NCBI RefSeq assembly: GCF_042433955.1
Contig: NZ_JBHLUH010000084.1
Coordinates: forward strand, 124,001 to 188,000
From: Phytohabitans kaempferiae
GTDB taxonomy: Bacteria; Actinomycetota; Actinomycetes; Mycobacteriales; Micromonosporaceae
Length of the DNA: 64,000 nucleotides
Direction: 5' to 3'
Every line of letters begins with the position of its first letter. Position 1 is the stretch's first letter. Position numbers and translations under genes: made by a program. The notes beneath the pieces are model-generated. The model saw only the letters and a program-made list of their open reading frames with translations, searched no databases and had not been told where the DNA came from. Of the stretch, positions 44,144-52,925 are shown one piece after another.

Positions 44144-45525
44144 GCGACGTCGGGGCGGCATCGCCGCGCCGGTCGTCGGTCGGGCGCGGCATCCTGATCG
44201 GCGCGGTCATCGGGTTCATCGCCGTGTGCGCGATCGCGATGCTGGGTTTCCTCGGCTACAACATCGGCCTCACCGCGCTGATCATCGGGCTGGTGGCGGC
44301 CATCCTGCCGGTGCCCGTGCTGGTCGCCTGCTTCCTCTGGCTCGACCGGTACGAGCCGGAGCCCGCCAGGTACCTCGTCTTCTGCTTCGCCTGGGGCGCG
44401 TTCCCCTCGACGCTGGCGGCCCTGTGGGTCAACACCGGCGCGGCGATGCTCTTCGAGCGCTGGGACGTGCCGGACGCGCTGGTGGCGGTGCTTGTCGCGC
44501 CGTTCATCGAGGAGCTGATGAAGGCGGTCGGGCCGTTCCTGCTGCTGTGGCGGCGGCGGCGCGAGTGGTCCGGCATCACCGACGGCATCGTCTACTGTGG
44601 CCTCTCCGCGATCGGCTTCGCCATGGTGGAAAACATCCTCTACCTCGGCGGGCATGGCTACGCGTCGGGCGCCGACCAGTACGGTCCGGCCACCGGCGCG
44701 CAGATGGTCTTCGCGCTCTTCATCGGGCGCATCCTGCTCTTCGGCTTCGCCCACCCGCTCTTCACCTCGATGACCGGCGTGGGGCTGGGCATCGCCGCCC
44801 GCACGAGTGACCGCCGCATCCGGTGGCTCGCCCCGCTCGGCGGCCTGCTGCTCGCGATGATCCTGCACGGCGCGTGGAACCTCATCCCCACGCTCACCCA
44901 GGTCACCGGCGAAAACCTCATCCTGCTGTACGGCTTCATCGGCGTGATGCTGCCGGTCTTCTTAGGCATGGTGGGGCTCGCGGTGTGGCTGCGCAGTTGG
45001 GAGGGGCGGCTCACCGAGCGCATGCTCCCTGACTACGTGCGGGCCGGCTGGCTCTCCCCGCCGGAGGTGGCCGCGCTGGGCAGCCTCGGGCGGCGCCACT
45101 CGGCCCGGCGGTGGGCCCGGCGTGTGGCGGGCGACCCGGGGCTCAAGGCGATGCGGGGATACCAGTTCTCCGCGACCCGGCTCGCGCTGCTCCGCGACGG
45201 GATGCGCCGCGGGCTGTACGCCAGCCCCGAGGAGGCGGCTCGCGCGTCGGCGGAGGAGCAGGAGCTACTCGATGCGATCAACGGGCACCGCCAAGTCTTC
45301 GCCGGGCGCGACCCGCAGGCGCCGGCGGCGCGGTGGGATGGCGCCCGCTATCAGGTGACCTTCCCGGACGGGGTCGCGCGCACGATCGAGCAGCCCGAGC
45401 AGCCGGTGGTGCCGATCCCGGTGGTGCTGGCACCTCCGCCACCCCCGCCGCCGGTGCCGCATTACGGCTACTACCGGCCCTATGGCCACGACCGGCCCTA
45501 TGGCCACGACCGGCCCTACAGGTAG
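44140..45525 (+). CDS. PrsW-family intramembrane metalloprotease
   Basis: 461 aa from ATG 44140, with GAGGACGGG ahead. Seven or eight membrane helices and the family motifs EELMKA (EExxK), FAMVENILY (FxxxEN), FAHPLFTSMTG and HGAWN, whose Glu and His residues bind the metal. PrsW enzymes cut membrane proteins such as anti-sigma factors, though this homologue's target is unknown. After residue 310 there is a cytoplasmic tail with helical text, ending in Pro-rich and GHDRPY repeats. It starts by overlapping the linker ORF. The last 10 bases overlap the convergent GroES-like gene. Confidence 0.88.
   Translation: MSDVGAASPRRSSVGRGILIGAVIGFIAVCAIAMLGFLGYNIGLTALIIGLVAAILPVPVLVACFLWLDRYEPEPARYLVFCFAWGAFPSTLAALWVNTGAAMLFERWDVPDALVAVLVAPFIEELMKAVGPFLLLWRRRREWSGITDGIVYCGLSAIGFAMVENILYLGGHGYASGADQYGPATGAQMVFALFIGRILLFGFAHPLFTSMTGVGLGIAARTSDRRIRWLAPLGGLLLAMILHGAWNLIPTLTQVTGENLILLYGFIGVMLPVFLGMVGLAVWLRSWEGRLTERMLPDYVRAGWLSPPEVAALGSLGRRHSARRWARRVAGDPGLKAMRGYQFSATRLALLRDGMRRGLYASPEEAARASAEEQELLDAINGHRQVFAGRDPQAPAARWDGARYQVTFPDGVARTIEQPEQPVVPIPVVLAPPPPPPPVPHYGYYRPYGHDRPYGHDRPYR
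45481..45516 (+). repeat. Two 18-bp tandem repeats at the end of prsW
   Basis: TATGGCCACGACCGGCCC is repeated at 45481-45498 and 45499-45516, giving protein text GHDRPY twice. It lies just before the overlap with the GroES-like gene. Confidence 0.85.
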
Positions 45526-45854
45526 AGGCCGGTCGCGTCGGTCTCGACCCGCTGGGCGGCGACGGCGTGCACGTCGCGCTCGCGGAGCAGCACGTACTCC
45601 CGGCCGTGCAGCTCCACTTCGGAGCGGTCGTCGGGGTCGAAGAGGACCCGGTCGCCGGCGACGATCGAGCGTACGTGCGGGCCGACCCCGACCGCCGTGG
45701 CCCACGAGAGCCGGCGCCCCATCGCGGCGGTCGCCGGGATGACGATGCCCGCGCTCGATCGGCGCTCGCCCTCGTTGCCCTCAAGCCGGACGAGGACGCG
45801 ATCGTGCAGCAGCCTGATCGGCAAGCCTTGGTCGATGTCGGGTTCGGCGGTCAC
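45516..45854 (-). CDS. GroES-like co-chaperonin, stand-alone
   Basis: 112 aa from GTG 45854. The chaperonin-10 fold is seen in PIRLLHDRVLVRLEGNEGERRSSAGIVIP (mobile-loop region) and VAGDRVLFDPDDRSEVELHGREYVLLRERDVHAV. Compared with classical GroES it lacks the usual N-terminal start and has a changed mobile loop, where the IVL-type GroEL contact should be. It carries the C-terminal extension VETDATGLYL. It is not next to groEL, which lies 13 kb away, and whether it caps that GroEL is unknown. No CIRCE site is seen here. Confidence 0.85.
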   Translation of the reverse strand: MTAEPDIDQGLPIRLLHDRVLVRLEGNEGERRSSAGIVIPATAAMGRRLSWATAVGVGPHVRSIVAGDRVLFDPDDRSEVELHGREYVLLRERDVHAVAAQRVETDATGLYL

Positions 45855-45974
45855 CTACCGAACGCTACAGCGTGCGATTGTGGGGGAGAACTCAGGGACA
45901 AATAGGCAGGGCTGAGCGCTTCGTCCCCGATACGGTAGGGAAACGTCAACGCCAGCGGAGGGGGTGTGCGTGAC

Positions 45975-47264
45975 GTGAGCGAACGCGGCGAGGGTCGGGT
46001 AGGACGCGTTCGGGCAAATCTGCGCCGGGCATACGAGGCGGGTCGCGAGACCGTGCGGGCACGTCGCGAGGAGGCCCGGCGTGCCAGCGAGTTCGGCAAC
46101 GGCAACGGTGGCTACCGCGACGAGGAGCCACCACCAGCGACGTCACCCGACGTACATCCTTCCACTGCGAGCCGCGACGACGGCGAGGTGCCCCGAGGGC
46201 TGCGGATCGCGGCGGCGTGGGCGTGGCGCCTGATCGTCCTGGGCGTGCTCGGTTGGGCGCTGCTCAAGATCATCGGTGTCGTCCACATCGTGGTCATCCC
46301 GTTGGTGATCGCGCTGTTGCTCTCCGCTCTCCTCGCGCCGGCGGTGAGCTGGCTGCTGCGCCTCGGCTTCCCCCGCTCGCTGGCGACCGCGGTCGTACTG
46401 ATCGGCGGCCTCGCCGCGGTGGCCGGCACGCTGACGCTGGTCATCACCGAGTTCATCGACGGGCTGCCGCAGCTCACCGAGAGCGCCACGCAGGGCATCC
46501 GGCAGATCCAGGAGTGGTTGCAGACCGGTCCGCTCCAGCTCTCCGACCGGCAGATCGACAGCTACGTCGACACCGCCGAAAAGTGGCTCGACGACAACAC
46601 CGAGTCGCTCACGAGCGGGGCCGTCTCCACCGCCACCACGCTCTTCGAACTGCTCACCGGCATGTTCCTGGTGCTGTTCTCGACGTTCTTCTTCCTCCGC
46701 GACGGCGGGCGCATCTGGCGTTTCCTGGTCCGGATCCTGCCGCTGCGGGCCCGGTGGCAGGTCGACGACGCCGGCCGCGCCTCGTGGCTGACGCTGGTGG
46801 CGTACGTGCGGGCGACCGTACTCGTGGCGTTCATCGACGCGGTCGGCATAGGCGTCGCGGTGTGGATCCTCGGCGTGCCGTTCCCGCTGCCGCTGGCGGC
46901 GCTCGTCTTCCTCGGCGCGTTCATCCCGATCGTCGGTGCCACGCTCTCCGGCGCGGTCGCGGTGCTCATCGCGTTGGTCGACAGCGGCTGGGTGAGCGCG
47001 CTGATCCTGCTCGGCGCGGTGATCGCGGTGCAGCAGGTCGAAGGGCACGTGCTCCAGCCGCTCATCATGGGCCGGGCGGTGGCGATCCATCCGCTCGCCG
47101 TGATCGTGGCGATCGCGGCCGGTGTCGTGCTCGCCGGCATCGTGGGCGCGCTGGTGGCGGTGCCGCTGGTCGCGGTCCTCAACACGGCGGCGCGCCGGCT
47201 GAGCCGCCCTCGCCGCCCCGAGGTGCCTCCCGACGCGGTCGTCGTCAAATCCACACCTCCGTAG
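45975..47264 (+). CDS. AI-2E family transporter (UPF0118/permease)
   Basis: 429 aa from GTG 45975; GTG 45966 is possible but sits on top of GGAGGGGG, while 45975 lies 10 bases after it. An N-terminal basic, soluble segment (about 60 residues) precedes eight membrane helices, with family motif HPLAVIVAIAAGVVLAGIVGALVAVPLVAV near the end and GRAVAIHP. Members export or exchange small solutes; quorum-signal export is only proven in a few. The first bases GTGAGCGAACGCGGCGAG copy the start of the 33-codon linker ORF at 44042, as if the gene had absorbed such an element. Confidence 0.87.
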   Translation: MSERGEGRVGRVRANLRRAYEAGRETVRARREEARRASEFGNGNGGYRDEEPPPATSPDVHPSTASRDDGEVPRGLRIAAAWAWRLIVLGVLGWALLKIIGVVHIVVIPLVIALLLSALLAPAVSWLLRLGFPRSLATAVVLIGGLAAVAGTLTLVITEFIDGLPQLTESATQGIRQIQEWLQTGPLQLSDRQIDSYVDTAEKWLDDNTESLTSGAVSTATTLFELLTGMFLVLFSTFFFLRDGGRIWRFLVRILPLRARWQVDDAGRASWLTLVAYVRATVLVAFIDAVGIGVAVWILGVPFPLPLAALVFLGAFIPIVGATLSGAVAVLIALVDSGWVSALILLGAVIAVQQVEGHVLQPLIMGRAVAIHPLAVIVAIAAGVVLAGIVGALVAVPLVAVLNTAARRLSRPRRPEVPPDAVVVKSTPP

Positions 47265-47320
47265 CGGGCGTTCGTCCGATCGGGGCGCCCACGGCGGCAC
47301 CGCTTCGTCGTCCGCGAAGC

Positions 47321-47380
47321 GAAGCGCCGCACCGCGCCGCGAAGGGCCGCACCGCGCCGCGAAGGGCCGCACCGCGCCGC
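47321..47380. repeat. 20-bp tandem repeat array between AI-2E gene and helicase
   Basis: Unit GAAGSGCCGCACCGCGCCGC at 47321-47340, 47341-47360 and 47361-47380; the last two are identical. A degenerate part-copy runs to about 47407. It fills the gap between two convergent genes (stops at 47264 and 47414). No promoter or gene is seen. Confidence 0.85.
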
Positions 47381-47413
47381 GAAGCGCGGCACCGCGAAGC
47401 GCCGCGCGTGGCT

Positions 47414-49465
47414 TCAGCGGCCGCGGAGGCGTTCGAGTGCGCCGAGTGCGACCTCGCGGCGGGTCGTGTACCAGAACGGGGGCAGCGACCTGCGCAGGAA
47501 AGGCCCGTAGCCGCGCGCCGTCTCCAGCCGGGAGTCGAGCACCGCCACCACGCCCTTGTCGCCCGTCGAGCGGATCAGCCGCCCCACGCCCTGTGCCAGC
47601 CGGATCGCCGCGATCGGCACGCTGACCGACGCGAAGCCGGACCCGCCCGTCGCGTCGACGGCGGCCGAGCGCGCGGCGGCCAGCGGCTCGTCGGGGCGCG
47701 GAAACGGCAGCCGGTCGATCACGACGAGCTGGCACGAGTCGCCTGGTACGTCGACCCCCTGCCACAGCGACATGACGCCGAAAAGGCAGCTCGCCCGATC
47801 CTCCCGGAAGCGCCGGACGAGCAGCGGCAGCGCCTCCTCGCCCTGGAGCAGCACCGGCAGGTCGGTCTTGGCCCGCAGCAGCTCGGCCGCCTGCTGCGCG
47901 GCCCGGCGTGAGGAGAAGAGCCCGAGCGTGCGACCGCCGAGCGCGTTGACCAGCCCCAGCAGCTCCTCGCCCGCGGCGTCCGGCAGGCCGGAGGCGGCGG
48001 GACGCGGCAGGTGCGACGCCACGTACAGAATGCCCTGCCGCGGATAGTCGAACGGCGACCCGACGTCGAGGGACTGCCAGTCGCCGTCGTCGCCGGTCAG
48101 GCCCTCCTTGCCCGCCTTGCCGTCTTTGGGCTCCGGCGCGGCGAGCCCGAGCGCGCGGGCCACCGTGTCGAAGCGGCCGCCGAGCGTGAGGGTGGCCGAG
48201 GTGGCGACGACGGTGCGCTCGTCGTACAGGTGAGTGGCGAGCGTGCCCGCGACGGAGAGTGGCGCGACCACGAGCGCCCGGCGCCCGCCGACATCCGGCT
48301 TCTCGACCCACGCGACATCGTGGGCGGCCTCCTCCAGCAGCCGCTGCGCGGTCTTCGACAGCTCGTCGAGCACGGCCTTGGCCTGCTGCTTGCGCACCGG
48401 GTCGGGGTCGTCGGACTTGATGTCGCCGATCGCTTCGAGCCCGGTGCGGGTCGCCGCGTCGAGCAGCGTGCACGCCCCGCTCAGGACCGGCGGCAGCCCG
48501 GTGGTGATCCGTCCGGCCGGCGCCTCGGCCAGGCCGACCGTGAGCGCGTCGCCCGCCTCGGCCAGCGCCTCGTATGCCTCCGGGGAGATGAACGTGCGCG
48601 CCCGCCGCGCCGCCCGGTCGACCGCGTCGGGCGTCAGCTCGGCCTGGGCCGCCGAGGAGACCCGGTCGGCCAGCTCGTGCGCCTCGTCGATCACGAGCAG
48701 CTTGTGCGGTGGCACGATGTGGCGCCCGGCCAGCATGTCGACCGCGAGCAGGCTGTGGTTGGTGACCACGATGTCGGCCTCGCGGGCGCGCGCCCGGGAT
48801 GCCTCGGCGAAGCACTCCTGACCGTATGGACAGCGGTTGGCCCCCACGCACTCCCGCGCCGGCATCGACACCTGCCGCCAGGCGATGTCGTCGACGCCGG
48901 GGTCGAGCTCGTCGCGGTCGCCGTTGGAGGTCTCCATCGCCCACTCGCGCAGCCGCTGGATCTGCTTGCCCAGCCGGCCCGCCTCGCCAAGCCACTTGGT
49001 GGTGCCGGGAGCCGGCGCGTCGAAGAGCCCGTCGTCCGGCTCCTCCTCTGTGGAGTTGTCCAACCGGGCGAGGCACAGGTAGTGGTGCCGCCCCTTCAAC
49101 ACCGCGAACGTCGGCCGCCGCCGCAGCACCGGCTCGACCGCGTCGGCCAGGCGGGGCAGGTCGTGGTCGACGAGCTGGGACTGGAGCGCGAGCGTGGCGG
49201 TGGAGACGACCACCGGACCGTCGACCAGCAGGGAGGGCGTGAGGTAGGCCAGCGACTTGCCCGTGCCGGTGCCAGCCTGGACCAGCAGGTGCTCGCCGGT
49301 CTCGATCGACCGCTCGATGGCCGCCACCATCGCCTGCTGGCCGGGACGGGCCGCACCGCCGGGCACCGCGCCCACCGCCGCCGCGAGCAGGTCAGCCGCC
49401 GTGGGCTGCTGACCGGGAGACCGTGGCTTTGGCGCTGTCGGCGGGGCGTTGGTGGCGGTGGTCAC
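47414..49465 (-). CDS. ATP-dependent DNA helicase of the XPD/DinG type
   Basis: 683 aa from GTG 49465. Superfamily 2 helicase: Walker A QAGTGTGKS, VIDEAHELADR (DEAH box), SATLTLGG, and motif VI QGVGRLIRS near the C-terminus. Fe-S cluster cysteines are visible in LKGRHHYLCLARL and ECVGANRCPYGQEC. It unwinds DNA 5'-3' in repair. Similar proteins occur throughout actinobacteria. Alternative start 49510 adds 15 residues without support. It ends 34 bases from the 20-bp repeat array. Confidence 0.92.
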   Translation of the reverse strand: MTTATNAPPTAPKPRSPGQQPTAADLLAAAVGAVPGGAARPGQQAMVAAIERSIETGEHLLVQAGTGTGKSLAYLTPSLLVDGPVVVSTATLALQSQLVDHDLPRLADAVEPVLRRRPTFAVLKGRHHYLCLARLDNSTEEEPDDGLFDAPAPGTTKWLGEAGRLGKQIQRLREWAMETSNGDRDELDPGVDDIAWRQVSMPARECVGANRCPYGQECFAEASRARAREADIVVTNHSLLAVDMLAGRHIVPPHKLLVIDEAHELADRVSSAAQAELTPDAVDRAARRARTFISPEAYEALAEAGDALTVGLAEAPAGRITTGLPPVLSGACTLLDAATRTGLEAIGDIKSDDPDPVRKQQAKAVLDELSKTAQRLLEEAAHDVAWVEKPDVGGRRALVVAPLSVAGTLATHLYDERTVVATSATLTLGGRFDTVARALGLAAPEPKDGKAGKEGLTGDDGDWQSLDVGSPFDYPRQGILYVASHLPRPAASGLPDAAGEELLGLVNALGGRTLGLFSSRRAAQQAAELLRAKTDLPVLLQGEEALPLLVRRFREDRASCLFGVMSLWQGVDVPGDSCQLVVIDRLPFPRPDEPLAAARSAAVDATGGSGFASVSVPIAAIRLAQGVGRLIRSTGDKGVVAVLDSRLETARGYGPFLRRSLPPFWYTTRREVALGALERLRGR

Positions 49466-49553
49466 CGTGCGACCGTACCCGCCCCGACCGACGCATCCGC
49501 GCTTATCCACAACCGCGCGCGTTGGCGGCAGCGGGCCGGGCGCGAGGGCTCGC

Positions 49554-50264
49554 TCAGGCCTGGAGGCCGAGCCGCCGCAGCATCTGCTCCGGGTCGGCGG
49601 CGAATGCGACGATACCGCCGAGCGCCGATGGCAGAAGTGTGCCGTAATTGCTCCACGTGCGGTCGTATGTCTCCTGGAGCGATCGGCACACCTGATCGGC
49701 GATCTCGTCGACGCGAGCCGAGCCGATCCAGCGGGAGTCGAATTCCATCCCCGTCACTCGGTCGCCGAGCGTGGAAATGGTCACTTCTCCGCCTCGGCTG
49801 GCGAGCGTCGACGGCTCGGTGAAATGGCGCGCGAGGCGGTCGGCGGCCTCGTCGAGTTGCCCTTCGGCCTCGGCGAGCAATGGCAGCAGCTCCCGGATCA
49901 GATCGGGGCCGGACGACGCGGGCGGGGAGCCGGTGAGCCCAAGCGCCGTGCCCTCCCGCGCCGCCCCGCGACCGCCGGACCCGACCCACCTGGCCAGCCG
50001 CTCGACCTGTGCCGCCTCGGCGGCGGCGACGAGCGCGGCCGCGAGCCCGGGAGGGTCGGTCTCGGCCGCCCATTCGCGCGAAATGGCCACATCCACCGCT
50101 CGTCCCTGACCATCGAGCGTCACTCGCGCCAGGCCGTGCGAATCATTTCCAACACCTTGATATCGGGTATCCAAACTGGCGGAAAAGCGGTCGCTCAACG
50201 CCTCGGCCCGGATGCGTAAGGCGCGCAGCTCGGCGAGCAGGCCCGCCCTGTCGTGGTCGGTCAT
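49554..50264 (-). CDS. Protein with two tandem YbaB/EbfC-like DNA-binding domains
   Basis: 236 aa from ATG 50264. First half: NDSHGLARVTLDGQGRAVDVAISREWAAE, with the usual G.v.Vt.dg.G.v.dv.i...w pattern. Second half: ASRGGEVTISTLGDRVTGMEFDSRWIGSA with another copy and a following helix ADQVCRSLQETYDRTW. YbaB proteins act as dimers on DNA, and a tandem form would make a built-in pair. Helical ends carry the basic and acidic patches of YbaB. It lies divergent from the DUF402 gene. The long frame upstream is not supported. Confidence 0.78.
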   Translation of the reverse strand: MTDHDRAGLLAELRALRIRAEALSDRFSASLDTRYQGVGNDSHGLARVTLDGQGRAVDVAISREWAAETDPPGLAAALVAAAEAAQVERLARWVGSGGRGAAREGTALGLTGSPPASSGPDLIRELLPLLAEAEGQLDEAADRLARHFTEPSTLASRGGEVTISTLGDRVTGMEFDSRWIGSARVDEIADQVCRSLQETYDRTWSNYGTLLPSALGGIVAFAADPEQMLRRLGLQA

Positions 50265-50387
50265 CCGGATTGCCCCAATCCATATCGGAACCGCGAATCG
50301 GAGGCGCCGTGCGCAGACTGTATCGAAGCTCCTTGAGGCGTGTGGGACCGTGCAGAGGACGTGGCATCCCCCGAACGGATCATCAGC

Positions 50388-50393
50388 TAATGT
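50388..50393 (+). promoter_or_regulatory. -10 element TAATGT of a leaderless promoter
   Basis: TAATGT ends 6 bases before ATG 50400. It is the closest to consensus of the leaderless -10 sites in this window. Confidence 0.5.
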
Positions 50394-50399
50394 GCGGTC

Positions 50400-50903
50400 A
50401 TGCCGAGCGACATGGTCCGGGTCGTCTACCGCAAGTACGACGGCGCAGCACACCGGGACTATCCAGCGCGCCGGCTGGCGGAGGACGACCTCGGCACCTG
50501 GCTCGGTGTGAGCGCCGGCACGCGCTCGGTCTACCACGGGCGTCCCTCGGTCGAGCGGATTCCCTTCGTGGTGCTGGTGCCGCACGACGCGTGGTGGACC
50601 GGCATGTTCAACCCGCCGCCCCGCACCAGCGAGGTCTACTGCGACATCACCACGCCGGCTCGGTGGGAGGACGACACCGTACGCATCATCGACCTCGACC
50701 TCGACGTGGTGCGTCGGCGCGCGACCGGTGCGGTGGAGCTGCGCGACGAAGACGAGTTCGCCGAGCACCGGGAGCGCTTCGGCTATCCCGACGACGTGAT
50801 CGAGCCGGCGCAGGCGGCCGCCGGTTGGCTCCTCGGCGCGCTCGGCGACGGCACCGAGCCGTTCGCGTCGGCATACCGCAAATGGCTCGCCCTGGTGACA
50901 TGA
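50400..50903 (+). CDS. DUF402 family protein
   Basis: 167 aa. DUF402 fold: YRKYDGAAHRDYPARRL, PFVVLVPHDAWWTGMFNPP, EVYCDITTPARWEDDTVRIIDLDLDVV, then DEDEFAEHRERFGYPDDV. Members are phosphatase-like (nucleoside di/triphosphate) in staphylococci and similar bacteria; acidic D-x-D-x-D and E residues for metal binding are present here. The role is inferred from family only. Start ATG 50400 has a good leaderless -10; an alternative ATG is at 50412. A hairpin follows the stop. Confidence 0.82.
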   Translation: MPSDMVRVVYRKYDGAAHRDYPARRLAEDDLGTWLGVSAGTRSVYHGRPSVERIPFVVLVPHDAWWTGMFNPPPRTSEVYCDITTPARWEDDTVRIIDLDLDVVRRRATGAVELRDEDEFAEHRERFGYPDDVIEPAQAAAGWLLGALGDGTEPFASAYRKWLALVT

Positions 50904-50958
50904 GCCTTCTGCCCGTCGCAGTTCCGGCATTGTGGACAGATCTAAAGAATTTGGGCTA

Positions 50959-50976
50959 CCGCGACGTCCGTCGCGG
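50959..50976. terminator. Hairpin terminator between DUF402 and sigma factor genes
   Basis: CCGCGAC (50959-50965) pairs with GTCGCGG (50970-50976) with a 4-base GTCC loop. It lies between the convergent stops at 50903 and 51040. Confidence 0.6.
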
Positions 50977-51039
50977 TCCAGGCCGCTGCTCCCGCAGCCG
51001 CACCCTCCGCGGCTTCAAGCCCCACGCACGCGCGGCGCT

Positions 51040-51987
51040 TTAGAACTCCGGCGGCCAGGCGCCGACGTCGGCGGGGAGTGCGGGCACGGCGGCGACCTTC
51101 GCCGGGCTGAGCTGGTTGAAGATGCCGGTGACCCGGCCGTCGGCGAACGCGAGCGACATCACCATGCGGATCGGCTGCCCGTCCTTCCACTCGCCGTCGA
51201 CCTGGACGCCCAACGCACCGTTGACCAGCACCGGCACGGCTCTGGCCACGCGCATGTCCCTGTCGACGACGCGGTTGAGGCCGAGCAGGAAGCGGGCGAC
51301 CTCGGTGGCACCGGCGAGCGGGCGCCCCGCCGCCGGGAAGACGCCGCCGCCGTCGCCGATCATCACGGCGTCCGGTGCCAGCACGGTCAGCAGCTTCTCG
51401 ATGTCGCCCGACTCGACGGCGGCGAAGAACGCGGCGACCAGCCGGCGCTGCTCGGCCAGGTCGGCGGTGTGCTTGGCCGGGCCGTCGGCGACGGCCCGGC
51501 GGGCCCGCGAGGCCAACTGCCGGGCGGCCTCCGCCGTCGTGCCCAGAGTGGTCGCGATCTCGTCGAACGGCACCGCGAACACGTCGTGCAGCACGAAGGC
51601 GACTCGCTGCTCGGGCGTGAGGCGCTCGAGCACCACCAGGAGTGCCATGCTCACCTCGTCGGAGCGGGCCGCGACCTCCGAGGGATCGGGGCCGCTGTCG
51701 GGCAGCCGGCTGACGAGCGGCTCCGGGAGCCACTGACCGGGGTACGCCTCGCGGCGCACTCGCGCCGAGCGGAGCACGTCGAGGCAGATGCGGCCGGCGG
51801 TGGTGGTGAGCCAGCCGCGCAGGTCGCGTATCTCGGCGCGGGCCACCGGGTCGGCGAGCGCGGCGGCGTACCGCAGCCAGGTCTCCTGCACCGCGTCTTC
51901 GGCCTCGGCCCGGCTGCCGAGCATCCGGTAGGCGACCGCCATCAGGTGGCTCCGCTCCACCTCGAACTCGGTGGCGAGATCCCGCAC
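51040..51987 (-). CDS. ECF sigma factor with SnoaL-like C-terminal domain (SigJ/ECF41 type)
   Basis: 315 aa from GTG 51987 (VRDLATEFEVERSHLMAVAYRMLG); GTG 52005 adds six residues. Sigma region 2 has RMLGSRAEAEDAVQETWLRY, and region 4 has LTPEQRVAFVLHDVFAVPFDEIATTLGTTAEAARQLASRARRAV. After it comes a SnoaL_2/NTF2-like domain (about 200-305, AFFAAVESGDIEKLLTVLAPDAVMIGDGGG) that regulates ECF41 sigma factors in place of an anti-sigma factor. It directs RNA polymerase to a few promoters. A typical DoxX/carboxymuconolactone partner gene is not beside it. It is divergent from ppk2. Confidence 0.9.
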   Translation of the reverse strand: MRDLATEFEVERSHLMAVAYRMLGSRAEAEDAVQETWLRYAAALADPVARAEIRDLRGWLTTTAGRICLDVLRSARVRREAYPGQWLPEPLVSRLPDSGPDPSEVAARSDEVSMALLVVLERLTPEQRVAFVLHDVFAVPFDEIATTLGTTAEAARQLASRARRAVADGPAKHTADLAEQRRLVAAFFAAVESGDIEKLLTVLAPDAVMIGDGGGVFPAAGRPLAGATEVARFLLGLNRVVDRDMRVARAVPVLVNGALGVQVDGEWKDGQPIRMVMSLAFADGRVTGIFNQLSPAKVAAVPALPADVGAWPPEF

Positions 51988-52046
51988 CGATCCAGTGTTA
52001 CCCACCCTGAGCGGCGCGGACGTCCGGGGTAGGCGATGATCAGCGG

Positions 52047-52925
52047 ATGACGTCGCTACGTGAGCTGCTGCGGGTCGGCCCCGCGGTGGATCTCAAGGAC
52101 ATCGACCCGGGCTCGACGCCAGGTCTTCCCGGCCGCAAGGTGACCGGGAAGGACCAGAAGGGCTGGGCCCGTGAGCAGCTCGCCTCGATGGCCCCTGAGC
52201 TCGCCAGGCAGCAGGAGATGCTGTACGCGGGCGCCAAGGCCTCGGGCGACCGGCGGCGGCTGTTGCTGGTGCTCCAGGCGATGGACTGCGGCGGCAAGGA
52301 CGGCACCATCAAGAAGGTCGCCGGCGCGATGAACCCGCTCGGCCTGCACATCGTGGGCTTCGGGGCGCCGACGGAAGAGGAGCTCAGGCACGACTTCCTG
52401 TGGCGGATCCGGCGCGCGCTGCCGCCGGCCGGGCTGGTGGGCGTCTTCAACCGCTCGCACTACGAAGACGTGCTCATCGCGCGGGTCGAGTCGCTGGTGC
52501 CGGAGCGAGTGTGGCGTTCGCGATACTGGCAGATCAACGGCTTCGAGCGTGACCTGATTAACGATGGATTGACGCCTGTCAAGGTGATGCTCCACATCTC
52601 CTACGATGAGCAGCGGCAACGCCTGATGGAACGGCTCACCGACCCCACGAAGCACTGGAAGTACAATCCGGCCGATGTAGACGCCAGGGCCCGGTGGACG
52701 GACTACCAGGCGGCCTACAACGACGCGCTCAGCCGGTGTTCGACGGACCACTCCCCGTGGTACGTCGTACCGGCCGACCGCAAGTGGTATCGCGACTGGG
52801 CGGTCGCCAACATCGTGCTGGAGGCGTTGACGGAGATGCGTTTGTCGTACCCCCGATCTGATTTCGATCTCGACGCGGAGCGTCGGCGGCTGGAGGCGGA
52901 CCGCACGCCGACGATGGCCTCGTGA
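52047..52925 (+). CDS. ppk2: Polyphosphate kinase 2 family protein (PPK2)
   Basis: 292 aa. It transfers phosphate between polyphosphate and nucleotides in the cytosol. Walker A is AMDCGGKDGTI (about 76-86), Walker B FNRSHYEDVLIARV (about 133-146), the lid is RYWQINGFERDLINDGLTPVKVMLHIS, and DHSPWYVVPADRKWYRDWAVANIV is the family end. Single domain, so class I or III. The next gene overlaps by GTGA, linking it with DUF47 and Pit, so phosphate import and polyphosphate use are coupled. It starts with ATG 52047. Confidence 0.9.
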   Translation: MTSLRELLRVGPAVDLKDIDPGSTPGLPGRKVTGKDQKGWAREQLASMAPELARQQEMLYAGAKASGDRRRLLLVLQAMDCGGKDGTIKKVAGAMNPLGLHIVGFGAPTEEELRHDFLWRIRRALPPAGLVGVFNRSHYEDVLIARVESLVPERVWRSRYWQINGFERDLINDGLTPVKVMLHISYDEQRQRLMERLTDPTKHWKYNPADVDARARWTDYQAAYNDALSRCSTDHSPWYVVPADRKWYRDWAVANIVLEALTEMRLSYPRSDFDLDAERRRLEADRTPTMAS

